From DATFYM01 sp035315065 (GTDB taxonomy: Bacteria > Acidobacteriota > Terriglobia > UBA7540), in NCBI GenBank assembly GCA_035315065.1, contig DATFYM010000160.1:17091-81090 (forward strand): DNA of 64,000 nucleotides, read 5' to 3'. The position numbers were made by a program, and so were the translations under genes. Numbering within the stretch: the first letter of the stretch is position 1; every line of letters begins with the position of its first letter. Positions 1-7,541 of this stretch are shown here, in pieces. Below the pieces are notes generated by a model. The model was not told the origin of the DNA. It saw only the letters and a program-made list of their open reading frames with translations, and did no database searches.

Positions 1-161
1 AATTGACAGTCGGCGTGCGAGACGCCCGCGGGCTTGTCGATATAAATCCGCAGCAACGCATTGGAACGTCCGCCCTTCAGCTCGACATCGACCAGCGTCA
101 TGCCCTCCGAAGCGACAACGCGATCAGCGATCTCTTGAATCTTCCCAAGATCGACAGCCAT
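1..161 (-). CDS. rimP: Ribosome maturation factor RimP (N-terminal part, cut by window edge)
   Basis: The minus strand from the ATG at 161-159 reads MAVDLGKIQEIADRVVASEG, then a stretch with VDVELKGG and LRIYIDKPAGVSHADC. The RxYIDKPxGV..DC signature is typical of the RimP N-terminal domain. RimP binds the 30S subunit and helps 16S rRNA maturation in the cytoplasm. Only about 53 codons are present; the rest, and the usual neighbours nusA and infB, would lie left of the window. No strong Shine-Dalgarno is seen before this ATG. The assignment rests on motif recognition and is fairly secure. Confidence 0.85.
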   Translation of the reverse strand, partial: MAVDLGKIQEIADRVVASEGMTLVDVELKGGRSNALLRIYIDKPAGVSHADCQ

Positions 162-246
162 TCTCGTCCGCCCGGGCACGGCAATCTATGGTCAGGCTCC
201 GGGCACAATTCACCTTTCCGCCGCTCGGGGCGCTCCTGCGCGTCCT

Positions 247-270
247 AAAAAAAAGTGGGCTTTCGCCCAC
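247..270 (-). terminator. Rho-independent terminator-like hairpin upstream of rimP
   Basis: On the minus strand a perfect 6-bp stem GTGGGC/GCCCAC with a GAAA loop is followed by eight T residues. It lies between the selenoprotein-like gene and rimP, so it could end transcription from the right or act as a leader attenuator for the rimP-nusA operon. Confidence 0.7.
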
Positions 271-363
271 CGAGATGCGTCGCCATTAACAGTATAGCGC
301 TTGACACATTCAAAATGCAAGGACGGATTCAGCGGCAGCGCCAACGGGAAAGGAAGTCAGTAG

Positions 364-501
364 CCTGAGCACTTTCTCTTCCGGGGCGTCCGTGTCGATG
401 GCATCACGCCCGTCGGCCGGGCGACCGTGTACGTGCTCGCAATGAATGATACGCGCCGCCTGGAGTTAAGGGCTGAGCTTTTGGCCGATGGCAACCTGTG
501 A
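364..501 (+). pseudogene. Coding-like remnant without start
   Basis: An open stretch of 45 codons ends at TGA 499-501. It has GC-rich third positions and a plausible amphipathic sequence (FRGVRVDGITPVGRATVYVL). An in-frame TAG at 361-363 precedes it and there is no good start except an internal ATG near 441. It may be the decayed 3' end of a gene. I do not recognise the family. The minus-strand frame here gives only a basic, low-quality translation. Confidence 0.25.
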
Positions 502-540
502 GGTAGGGAACGGGCCTTTAGATTATTCTCTGCGCGTTCT

Positions 541-1815
541 TCAGCGCAGAACATAACCGCGTTCGGCCAGCCGTTTGCCCGACACTTCATGCCACTCCGG
601 CGGCATCACGTGGACGCCCGCGGCGTGAACCCAGCGATTGTAGAAGCTAAAAAGCGCGCAGACGGTGAGGGCGTCGTAGAGCGCCTCGTCCGACCAGCCT
701 GCTTGCCTTACCTGATCCACGTCGCCGCGCCGGATTTCCCACGACCGGAAAGTGACCCTTTCGATGAAGCCGAACAATGCTTTCTCGGCGGGTGAGAGAG
801 CGGAGGCTCTGTAGTTATCGAGCACGGCCTGGACCAACGCGCGGCTTCCCAGCAATCGCCCCGCCGCGGCAGCGTGCGAATTGGCGCAGTATAGGCACTG
901 GTTCTGATGGGAAGTAAAAGCGGCGATCAGCTCGCGCAAGCCCGGACTGAGTGGCGAGGCGCCGCGCATAAGCTCTTGGGTGAAGTAAGAAAGGTGGTCG
1001 GTCATCGCCGGCTTAAACGCGAACAGGTGAAAGATCTGCGAGACCGGAGCGCCCGCGGCGCGCGTCTGCCGGATCAACTCCGCGTACTGCCCTCCTCCCT
1101 CGCGCTCCTCGACGTCTCTCAGAAACATCGGCTCCATCGTCACTTTTCTTTCCGTCGGCGGTAGCTCGTAGCGGTCAGCGCCTGGCGCATGGGGATGCGA
1201 ATGATCATTTTCCGGCGCCAGCGGCCGGGCATAGCCCTCGGTCGCAAGTCGATGCCCGGACATCTGGTAGCCGATGGCGGGCATATCCTGCACACCGCTG
1301 GCATCGATCCAGCGATTGTAATAGTTGAACTGGGCGCAGACGCCTATCGCATCGTAAAGCGCTTCGTCCGTCCAGCCGGCGCGCCGCGCCTGGTCGACGT
1401 CGACCTGGCTGATCTGATGGGACTGGCGGTTCACTTTCTCGAGGAACTGAAACAGCGCCTTCTCCGCTTCCGTAATGGGCGCCGTGCGGTAGTCCTTCAG
1501 CACCGCCTGCACCTTGGCGGTATGTCCCAGCAATTCCGCCGCGACCGCGGCGTGCGAGCCGATTCAAAACGGGCACTGGTTGCGCTTGGAGGTGAACGCC
1601 GCGATCAGCTCCCGCATGCCCGGAGCCAGCGGCGACGGCCCCCGCATCAACTCCTGCGTGTAGCGCGAAAGGTGGTCCGTCGCGCGCGGTTTGAAGGCGA
1701 ACAAGTACAGGATCTGCGGGACCGGAACTCCCGCCGCCTCCATGGCCGCAAACTGCGGGCCCATTGGGCCCGCCTTCGCCTGCCGTTCAACGTCGCAAAG
1801 AAAAATCGGTTCCAT
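541..1815 (-). CDS. Tandem-domain AhpD-like (carboxymuconolactone decarboxylase family) selenoprotein candidate
   Basis: The frame from ATG 1815 to the stop at 541 is open for 424 residues except for one TGA at 1566-1564, codon 84. Two homologous AhpD/CMD domains repeat with a period of exactly 226 residues. The first starts MEPIFLCDVE, the second, at Met227, MEPMFLRDVE. The second has NQCLYCANSHAA with Cys307 and Cys310. At the same place the first reads NQCPF-UGA-IGSHAA, so the UGA replaces the second cysteine of the CxxCxxxH redox motif (Cys81, Sec84, His88). A SECIS-like hairpin follows. AhpD-like CxxU selenoproteins are known in bacteria. They are expected to act as cytoplasmic thiol peroxidases or disulfide reductants. 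If UGA is not recoded, only an 83-residue stub and the second domain (possible internal start at Met227 after GGAAAG) would be made. Selenocysteine incorporation is inferred. Confidence 0.8.
1537..1552 (-). promoter_or_regulatory. Predicted bacterial SECIS hairpin
   Basis: Directly downstream of the UGA the mRNA can form a perfect 6-bp stem, CGCCGC/GCGGCG, capped by a GGUC tetraloop. The loop begins 17 nt after the UGA. Bacterial SECIS elements lie within the coding region just after the UGA and usually have a small apical loop with G in its first two positions; the E. coli fdhF loop also has GGUC. Position, loop and stem all fit. No SelB binding has been shown. Confidence 0.7.
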
Positions 1816-1829
1816 GGTTCACCAAAAAA

Positions 1830-1964
1830 GTGGCTAGCAGTTCGTGGCTAGTGGCTAGCGACGAGCTATCAGTCATCAGCCATCAGCAAGAGAAGTCCAG
1901 TTCTTACCGGTGGCTCATAGCTGACCGGTGACGGCTGCCAGCCACTAACCACTCGCCACTGCGC
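1830..1964. repeat. Nested short-word palindrome (words GTGGCTA / TAGCCAC)
   Basis: Reiterated GTGGCTA-type words on the left are matched by degenerate reverse complements (CAGCCACTAACCACT) on the right. An inner pair of CAGTCATCAGCC-like words is nested inside. It fills the intergenic space before the selenoprotein gene. No coding potential is seen. Confidence 0.6.
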
Positions 1965-1974
1965 TTAACGTCGG

Positions 1975-2355
1975 TCACTTGCCCGCGGCCGCCTCGATCT
2001 TCTCGATCACAATCGCGCGCGCTCCGCCCTTCTCGTACACCTTGCCAGTGACGGAGACCATCTGGCCCGCGTACGGCATCAACCGGTCATTCTGACTTTT
2101 GGCTGGTTGCGCATCGTCGATCGGCAAGTAAACGGTTCCCCCAGCGGTCTGAATCACCAGGGGCGATCCCGCTTTGGCGCACGCCACGGCGCACTCCGGG
2201 CTGAGAGGTTTCTTCAGATTCTTGGTGAAGGTGCAGGCCGAGTCGATCACATAACCCTTGATGGTCGTCGAGGGCTTGTCTGCCGGCCGGGCCGAGACAG
2301 CGACCGCAAGCATGCTGACCAGAAAACCGGCTGCAAGGAACTTTCGGCAATTCAT
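1975..2355 (-). CDS. Small exported protein of unknown function
   Basis: The 126-residue protein starts at ATG 2355 after AAGGAGCCACC, a strong ribosome binding site; a longer ORF start at 2415 would run through a word-repeat element. The N-terminus MNCRKFLAAGFLVSMLAVAVSA is a clear Sec signal peptide. The mature part contains YVIDSACTFTKNLKKPLSPEC and a C-terminal stretch resembling an OB-like fold (GQMVSVTGKVYEKGGARAIV). Two cysteines in ECAVACA and one in SACTF suggest a disulfide or metal site. I know similar small exported proteins from Acidobacteriota but no function. It lies downstream of the Oar-type receptor on the same strand. Confidence 0.75.
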   Translation of the reverse strand: MNCRKFLAAGFLVSMLAVAVSARPADKPSTTIKGYVIDSACTFTKNLKKPLSPECAVACAKAGSPLVIQTAGGTVYLPIDDAQPAKSQNDRLMPYAGQMVSVTGKVYEKGGARAIVIEKIEAAAGK

Positions 2356-2370
2356 GGTGGCTCCTTTTCT

Positions 2371-2473
2371 CAGTCGAAAGTCGAAAGCCAAAAGTCGAGA
2401 GTGAAAGAGGCGCACGCAGTAGCAATCTCTGTCTTCACTTTCGACCTTCGACTTTTGACCCTCGACTTCTTCT
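2371..2473. repeat. Short-word palindrome (GTCGAAA / TTTCGAC)
   Basis: Left words GTCGAAAGTCGAAAG and AAAAGTCGAGAG face right-hand TTTCGACCTTCGACTTTTGA. The element starts beyond the ribosome binding site of the small exported gene and ends at the stop codon of the receptor gene. Confidence 0.6.
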
Positions 2474-5400
2474 CAAAACATGAACTTCAATGCAAACTGG
2501 ATCAGCCGCGGCGCCAAGGCCTGCTGAATCTGAGCGAAGGTGGTCGAGCTGATATCGCTGTTCGGCAGCCGGAAATTGGCGCGGTTGAACACGTTGAAGA
2601 ATTCGGCCCGGAATTGCAGGTTCTTGGATTCGGCCAAGCGAAAATCCTTGATCGCTGAAAAGTCCCATTGAGCGAGTCCCGGACCTTGGACCACATTGCG
2701 GCCTTCGGTTCCGTAAGTTCCCGCCAGCGCCGACATCGGAATCCTCTGAAATGCGCTGGTGTCGAACCACTCCTGCACGGTCCTCGGGCCGTGGTTGGCG
2801 TTGCCGACAAGGTTAGGACGGAAGGCGGAAAATCCGGAAATTTCCGGCGCACCGTAGCTGAAACTCTGATCCTCCACCGTAAACGGTGTTCCGCTCATGA
2901 AAGTGGTGATGCCGTTCACTTGCCACTTGCCCAGCACGCTCTGATACCAGTTCGCCGGCTGCCGGAACCAAGGCATCTGCCACTGGTAGCTCAGCACGGC
3001 GCGGTTGCGCGCGTCGAACATTGACCGGCCTCGTTCGGCGGCGAGGTCGAAAGGATTCTGCGCCAAGTCATTCTCTCCGGCGATCGGCTGCGAGGCGGAC
3101 CCGGTGATATTGAAGGACGAAACGTCATCGATGGATTTCGAGAACGTGTACGACGCGAGGAAGGAGACTCCGTGACCGAACCGCTTGCGCAGGCTCGTCT
3201 CCAGGGCGTGATAAGAGGAATTGGCGGCGCCCACAATCAGACCCACGGAGCTGTAGTTGCAGTTGCCCTGCGCCGTCGGCAGGCAATTAACGCGCTGCGG
3301 ATCGATACTGCTCTGCTGAGCAGACCAGGTTTCTCCGGGTTCGGGTAGGGACGGATTGTCTTCGATGAAGCGCGGCAGTTTCGTGCCTTTGGTTCCGACG
3401 TACCCTACCTCAAGCAGCCAGTCAGCGCCGAAAGACCGCTCGAGGTTCAGGTTCCAGTCCTGCGCGTAGGGCAGGCGCAGGTGGGGATCGATCGTCAGGA
3501 GCGTCATCGTCTCGCCAAATGGAGTTGTGAAAGGATTGCCATTGGCGAACGGGTTGGAGAGGGTACCCACTTGGGGGAACGACAACTGCGGCGTCCGAAG
3601 ATACGGGGGAGCGCTGATGGGATCCTGTAGTGGGCCACCCTGGCCGTTGTAATAGGGGTCAAAGAAGACCCCATAAGCCGCCCTGACCAGCCACCGAGCG
3701 CTTCCGGTGGGATCCCAAGCCACGCCGATGCGCGGCGCGAAGGCATTCTTTTCGGTAGGAATCAGGCCCGCGGGGATGCCGGCGTCGCCCGGATACACAA
3801 GTCCGGGCGGAGCGTCGGGCATCACCGTGGATTGCACGCCCGGCTCATACAAGTTCTGCCGGTTCCGAATATCGGTGTAAGGGAAGGGTAGCTCGTAGCG
3901 GAGACCCACGTTGACGGTCAAGCGCGGGCTGACCTTGTAGGTATCCTGCGCATAGAAGTTGAAGTCGCTGCCGCGAAGACCGCGCGACAAGTCGCCGCCG
4001 CCACCCGGTTGGCTGCCGCCCCCTTGGAGAAAGAAGATGGGCTGCCCACTGAGGAAACTGGCAAACGAGTTGGTGAAGGGGAAACCTACGAAGACAAAAA
4101 AGCCGTTCGAGGCAATCCCATTGACCGCATTGATCTGGTCACGACGAAAGTCGCCCCCAAACTTCAGCTCGTGTCGCCCGCGAATCCAAGTAAGCGAGTC
4201 GGAGGCGCCAAAAGCATTCTCGTAGGTGTTGCGGGGGCCAGTGATAGGATCACCGACCGTGGCGTAACCACCTCCGGAGAATTGAAGAAATGGCGGACCG
4301 GCCGCGATGGCCAGGGTGGGCTGATATTGGAAGCCCAACGAAGCGGGTGAAGTGTTGTTCTCGTGCTCGTCAAATAGAAACTTGTTGCGGAGAAAAGAAA
4401 ATCGCGCAATGTCCACGACCGAGGGCGAAAATGAATGGGTCAATTGGACAACGAAGTTCTGGGTGCGATGGTCTTCGCCCACGGGGAATCCCGGCACGCC
4501 CGCACCGGCGGTGGATAGCGGGTCAAAGCGCGTGCCATTCAAGAACATGTAGCGGAAGTTCACGCTGGTCTGGGATGAAAAATAGTGGTCGATGCGCAAG
4601 CCCGCCTGGTCCTCGTTATCGCGCAAAATCTGCGACGCATTGAGAAGGTCTAACACGCCATTCGAATCGGTGGCGTTAGGCGACGGATAGAGCTTCTCCA
4701 CATTCGCCGCCGTGGGATCGATAGCCGGCAGCGTGCCGCCAGGCACTAACGACGGGCCCGTCTGTCCAATGACGAATAGCGGGCCGTCCTGCGAAAAATT
4801 CCCCTGCCGTTCGAGGGCAGAAGGCACCCTGACATCGCTGATGACTTCGCCCTGCCGGTTGCGGAAGCCTTCGTAGTAACCGAAGAAGAAGGTCTTCTCC
4901 CGCTGAATCGGGCCCCCGAGGGTCGCGCCATACTGGTTTTGACGATACTCCGACTTCTGGAAACCGTCCGCATTCTCGAAGAAGTTGGCTGCATCCAGCT
5001 TGTCGTTGCGAACGAACTCCCACGCCGTGCCGTGAAGATCGTTCGAGCCCGACCGGGTAATGATGTTGGTGGTGGAGCCGGCGTTCGAGCCAAACTCGGC
5101 GTTGGCGGTATGGGTGAGAATCTTGAATTCGGCGATGGCGTCGATGGGCGGCTTCAGCACAAAGCCGCCGTCCACAGCGTCCACATTGGACGCACCGTCG
5201 ATCAGGAAGTTGTTCGACTCCGGCCGCTGGCCGTTGACGGAATAGGGCTGCCCGTCACGCAGCGATCCTCCGGCCTCGGCGAGCCCGGGTGTTATCGGCA
5301 CCACGCCCGGTTGCAGCAGCCCGAGTTGAGAGAAATTACGGCCGTTCAATGGCAGGTCAAGAATTTCGCGCTCGCCTACCGTCTCTCCCATCGTCGTGTT

Positions 5401-5799
5401 CGCCGTTTCGATGACCGCGGCATTGGCCGTAACTACTACCGACTGTGTGGCCAATCCGACTGCGAGGTGGATGGGGACGTTCGCGGACTCATTCACCGCG
5501 AGCGTGATTCCTTCCTGGACGAACTTCTGAAAGCCCTTGGCGTCCACTTCGAGGCGATAGTGCCCGACCGGGAGCAGCACCAGCACATAAGAGCCATCCG
5601 GGTTGCTCCGGCTGGCGCGGGAGACACCGGTTTCAACCTGCGTCGCCGTGACGAGAGCCCTCGGCACGCCCGCACCGCTTGGATCGTACGCCGTGCCGCG
5701 AATGCTTCCGGTCGTTTCCTGCGCGCGAAGGTTGCCGGCAAGAATCATTGCCAATGCAACCAGCGCGGTTCCGATAGACATTTGCTTGGTCTTGCGCAT
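2473..5799 (-). CDS. Oar-like TonB-dependent receptor with carboxypeptidase-regulatory-like domain
   Basis: The 1,108-residue protein is read from ATG 5799, preceded by GGAAGGAGATCC; a 33-codon upstream extension is disfavoured. A signal peptide (about residues 1-26, ending NLRAQ) is followed by a carboxypeptidase-regulatory-like fold (GSIRGTAYDPSGAGVPRALV, about 30-115). Then come a plug-like region (ETVGEREILDLPLNGRNFSQL and the NVDAVDGG segment) and a large outer-membrane barrel with many YxxNxG and FRYMF-type strands, ending FALKFMF with a terminal Phe. Oar-family receptors are numerous in Acidobacteriota and are thought to import oligosaccharides or peptides through the outer membrane. 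No canonical N-terminal TonB box was identified by eye. It lies among glycoside hydrolases, so a glycan substrate is plausible but inferred. Confidence 0.9.
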   Translation of the reverse strand: MRKTKQMSIGTALVALAMILAGNLRAQETTGSIRGTAYDPSGAGVPRALVTATQVETGVSRASRSNPDGSYVLVLLPVGHYRLEVDAKGFQKFVQEGITLAVNESANVPIHLAVGLATQSVVVTANAAVIETANTTMGETVGEREILDLPLNGRNFSQLGLLQPGVVPITPGLAEAGGSLRDGQPYSVNGQRPESNNFLIDGASNVDAVDGGFVLKPPIDAIAEFKILTHTANAEFGSNAGSTTNIITRSGSNDLHGTAWEFVRNDKLDAANFFENADGFQKSEYRQNQYGATLGGPIQREKTFFFGYYEGFRNRQGEVISDVRVPSALERQGNFSQDGPLFVIGQTGPSLVPGGTLPAIDPTAANVEKLYPSPNATDSNGVLDLLNASQILRDNEDQAGLRIDHYFSSQTSVNFRYMFLNGTRFDPLSTAGAGVPGFPVGEDHRTQNFVVQLTHSFSPSVVDIARFSFLRNKFLFDEHENNTSPASLGFQYQPTLAIAAGPPFLQFSGGGYATVGDPITGPRNTYENAFGASDSLTWIRGRHELKFGGDFRRDQINAVNGIASNGFFVFVGFPFTNSFASFLSGQPIFFLQGGGSQPGGGGDLSRGLRGSDFNFYAQDTYKVSPRLTVNVGLRYELPFPYTDIRNRQNLYEPGVQSTVMPDAPPGLVYPGDAGIPAGLIPTEKNAFAPRIGVAWDPTGSARWLVRAAYGVFFDPYYNGQGGPLQDPISAPPYLRTPQLSFPQVGTLSNPFANGNPFTTPFGETMTLLTIDPHLRLPYAQDWNLNLERSFGADWLLEVGYVGTKGTKLPRFIEDNPSLPEPGETWSAQQSSIDPQRVNCLPTAQGNCNYSSVGLIVGAANSSYHALETSLRKRFGHGVSFLASYTFSKSIDDVSSFNITGSASQPIAGENDLAQNPFDLAAERGRSMFDARNRAVLSYQWQMPWFRQPANWYQSVLGKWQVNGITTFMSGTPFTVEDQSFSYGAPEISGFSAFRPNLVGNANHGPRTVQEWFDTSAFQRIPMSALAGTYGTEGRNVVQGPGLAQWDFSAIKDFRLAESKNLQFRAEFFNVFNRANFRLPNSDISSTTFAQIQQALAPRLIQFALKFMF

Positions 5800-6154
5800 G
5801 GATCTCCTTCCGTTTGTGGGGAGCTGAAAGCGTGTGGACGGCCCTCCCTGGGACGGCGATACGTCTCCCCGCTCCACACCGGCGGCGATGCGCCTCAACG
5901 CACACTTGCGCAGCGACGCTTGTGGCGTGTTTCAGCTTCCCTGTTCTAGTTCAACCCGAACGGCCCGACAAGGCTAGGAGTCCCACTTAGACCCGGCTTA
6001 GACTTCCACCACCGGTGTTCAACCGGCTTGCACTCGACGCCAACCCTATGTGGATCTGCCCAACGCGCGCTGATTATGAGAGGTCAAGCTGGGGAGGTCA
6101 ATACTGGAAAGGTGTGTGGAGGGCGAGTTTTTTCAACTAGTGTCTTGGAAACGC

Positions 6155-6175
6155 CTGATTACTTACAGTAATCAG
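6155..6175. repeat. 8-bp inverted repeat, hairpin or operator
   Basis: CTGATTAC and GTAATCAG flank a 5-nt loop. It lies about 360 bp upstream of the receptor start and about 95 bp downstream of the M50 protease stop (both minus strand). There is no T-run, so an operator or weak terminator is possible. The remainder of 5800-6189 shows no gene. Confidence 0.45.
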
Positions 6176-6189
6176 CAAAACGATGCAAG

Positions 6190-6268
6190 CCTCGAAATTC
6201 GAAAATCGAAACTCGTAAAGACGGCTAGTGACCGATTTCGAGTTTCGAGTTTCGAGTTTCGATTCCCG
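6190..6268. repeat. Short-word palindrome (TCGAAA / TTTCGAG)
   Basis: Left words CTCGAAATTCGAAAATCGAA pair with right words TTTCGAGTTTCGAGTTTCGA. The element directly abuts the stop codon of the M50 protease gene. Confidence 0.6.
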
Positions 6269-6269
6269 G

Positions 6270-7391
6270 TCAGGCCAACGCCTTCGGCGTCTCGGCTGCC
6301 CGCTTCGCCTGGCGCAGCGCCGACTGGATCATCATAAACTCGCCCACGTTTTCCATGGTCAGCATTCCGACCAACTCTCCGTTGTGCTCCACCGGCAACG
6401 AGCGGCAGCCGCATCGTTGCAGCGCCTGGACCGCCTGCTCCAGCATGTCGTGGGAGTCGATCGCCTCAAAGTCGCGCCGCATGGCCTCGCGCACAGCGAG
6501 CGAGGTTCCGCCTTGAGCGATCGCGCGCACGAGGTCCTCTCGCCTCAGCACGCCGAGGACGTGGTCGCCGAAAACGACCGGAAAGTCCTGCTGCCAACCG
6601 GCCAGCATGTATTCCGTGGCCTGGGCCAGCGTGTCGTGGGGCTGGAGCGTGCGGAAATTGGTCAGCATCACGCGTTGCACCGGAATGCCGCCGAGCGAGG
6701 TGCGCATCTGTACCATGGCCGCTTCGCCGCTGGCTCCCATCCATACAAAAAGGGCGATGAACAGGAGAAAAGGGTCAAAGAGCAGGCCGAGAAAGCCGAA
6801 GATGAAGGCGATGGCTTGGCCAACGTGCGCGGCCGTTTGTGTGGCGCGGGTATACTCCATGTGCGTGGCGAGCAAGGCCCGCAACACGCGGCCGCCGTCC
6901 ATAGGAAAAGCGGGAATCAGGTTGAACAGCACCAGCCAGATGTTAACCGCCAGCACGCTTCCGAGGAAATCGTGGCCGGTCCAATTGACGTTCTCCACCT
7001 GTCGGAGCGTAGGCAGGTGCCCGAATGACCCCAACAGCAGGAGAAGCGCTGCCGCGATCAGCACGTTCACCGCCGGGCCGGCCAGCGCCACCAGCAACTC
7101 CTGCCGCGGGTCCTCGGGCATGCGCTCCAGGCGTGCCACACCGCCGATCGGCAGCAGCACGATGTCGCGCGTGCGGATGCCGTAACGCCGCGCCGTTAGC
7201 GCGTGACCCAGCTCGTGCAGAACGATGCAACCGAAGATCACTAGCACGAACACCAGGCCGTAAACTGCGGTGGCGACGCTGCGTTTCTCCGCCCAGTTTG
7301 CGACCAAAATGAAGAGGATCAGTAGCAGGAAGGTGGCGTGCATGTAGACATCGATTCCCGCCAGCTTCCCGATCTTCCAGGCCCAGCGCAT
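6270..7391 (-). CDS. Site-2-type zinc metalloprotease (M50) with C-terminal CBS pair
   Basis: The 373-residue membrane protein has the zinc motif HELGH (His59, Glu60, His63) in a transmembrane helix. The second M50 motif, NLIPAFPMDGGRVLRA, gives the third ligand, Asp. Several hydrophobic helices span about residues 18-225. Residues about 240-360 form two CBS motifs (VMLTNFRTLQPHDTL and MRRDFEAIDSHDMLEQAV). This matches the S2P/Rip3-like rhomboid-independent intramembrane proteases that cleave membrane-bound regulators, with the CBS pair sensing nucleotides. GGGAGGG precedes the ATG. The substrate is unknown; no anti-sigma factor is adjacent. Confidence 0.92.
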   Translation of the reverse strand: MRWAWKIGKLAGIDVYMHATFLLLILFILVANWAEKRSVATAVYGLVFVLVIFGCIVLHELGHALTARRYGIRTRDIVLLPIGGVARLERMPEDPRQELLVALAGPAVNVLIAAALLLLLGSFGHLPTLRQVENVNWTGHDFLGSVLAVNIWLVLFNLIPAFPMDGGRVLRALLATHMEYTRATQTAAHVGQAIAFIFGFLGLLFDPFLLFIALFVWMGASGEAAMVQMRTSLGGIPVQRVMLTNFRTLQPHDTLAQATEYMLAGWQQDFPVVFGDHVLGVLRREDLVRAIAQGGTSLAVREAMRRDFEAIDSHDMLEQAVQALQRCGCRSLPVEHNGELVGMLTMENVGEFMMIQSALRQAKRAAETPKALA

Positions 7392-7404
7392 GACGGCCCT
7401 CCCT

Positions 7405-7541
7405 GCGAAGAGGGAACAGGGGAGAGGGGACAGGGAACAGGAAGAGGCGCGCTGTTCCCGATTGCCTTGCCTATTCCCCCATTCCCTGTCCCCCGGCGAC
7501 CTGCTTCCTGTTCCCTGTTCCCTATTCCCTGTCCCCCTATT
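7405..7541. repeat. Short-word palindrome (GGGAACA / TGTTCCC)
   Basis: Words such as GAGGGAACAGGGGAGAGGG and GACAGGGAACAGG on the left face CTTCCTGTTCCCTGTTCCC on the right. The element fills the gap between the GH36 stop and the M50 ribosome binding site. Confidence 0.6.

Noticed and set aside
3..248. 81-codon plus-strand ORF at the window start
   Set aside because: It is the antisense of rimP and the terminator region; the minus strand has the clear RimP signature.
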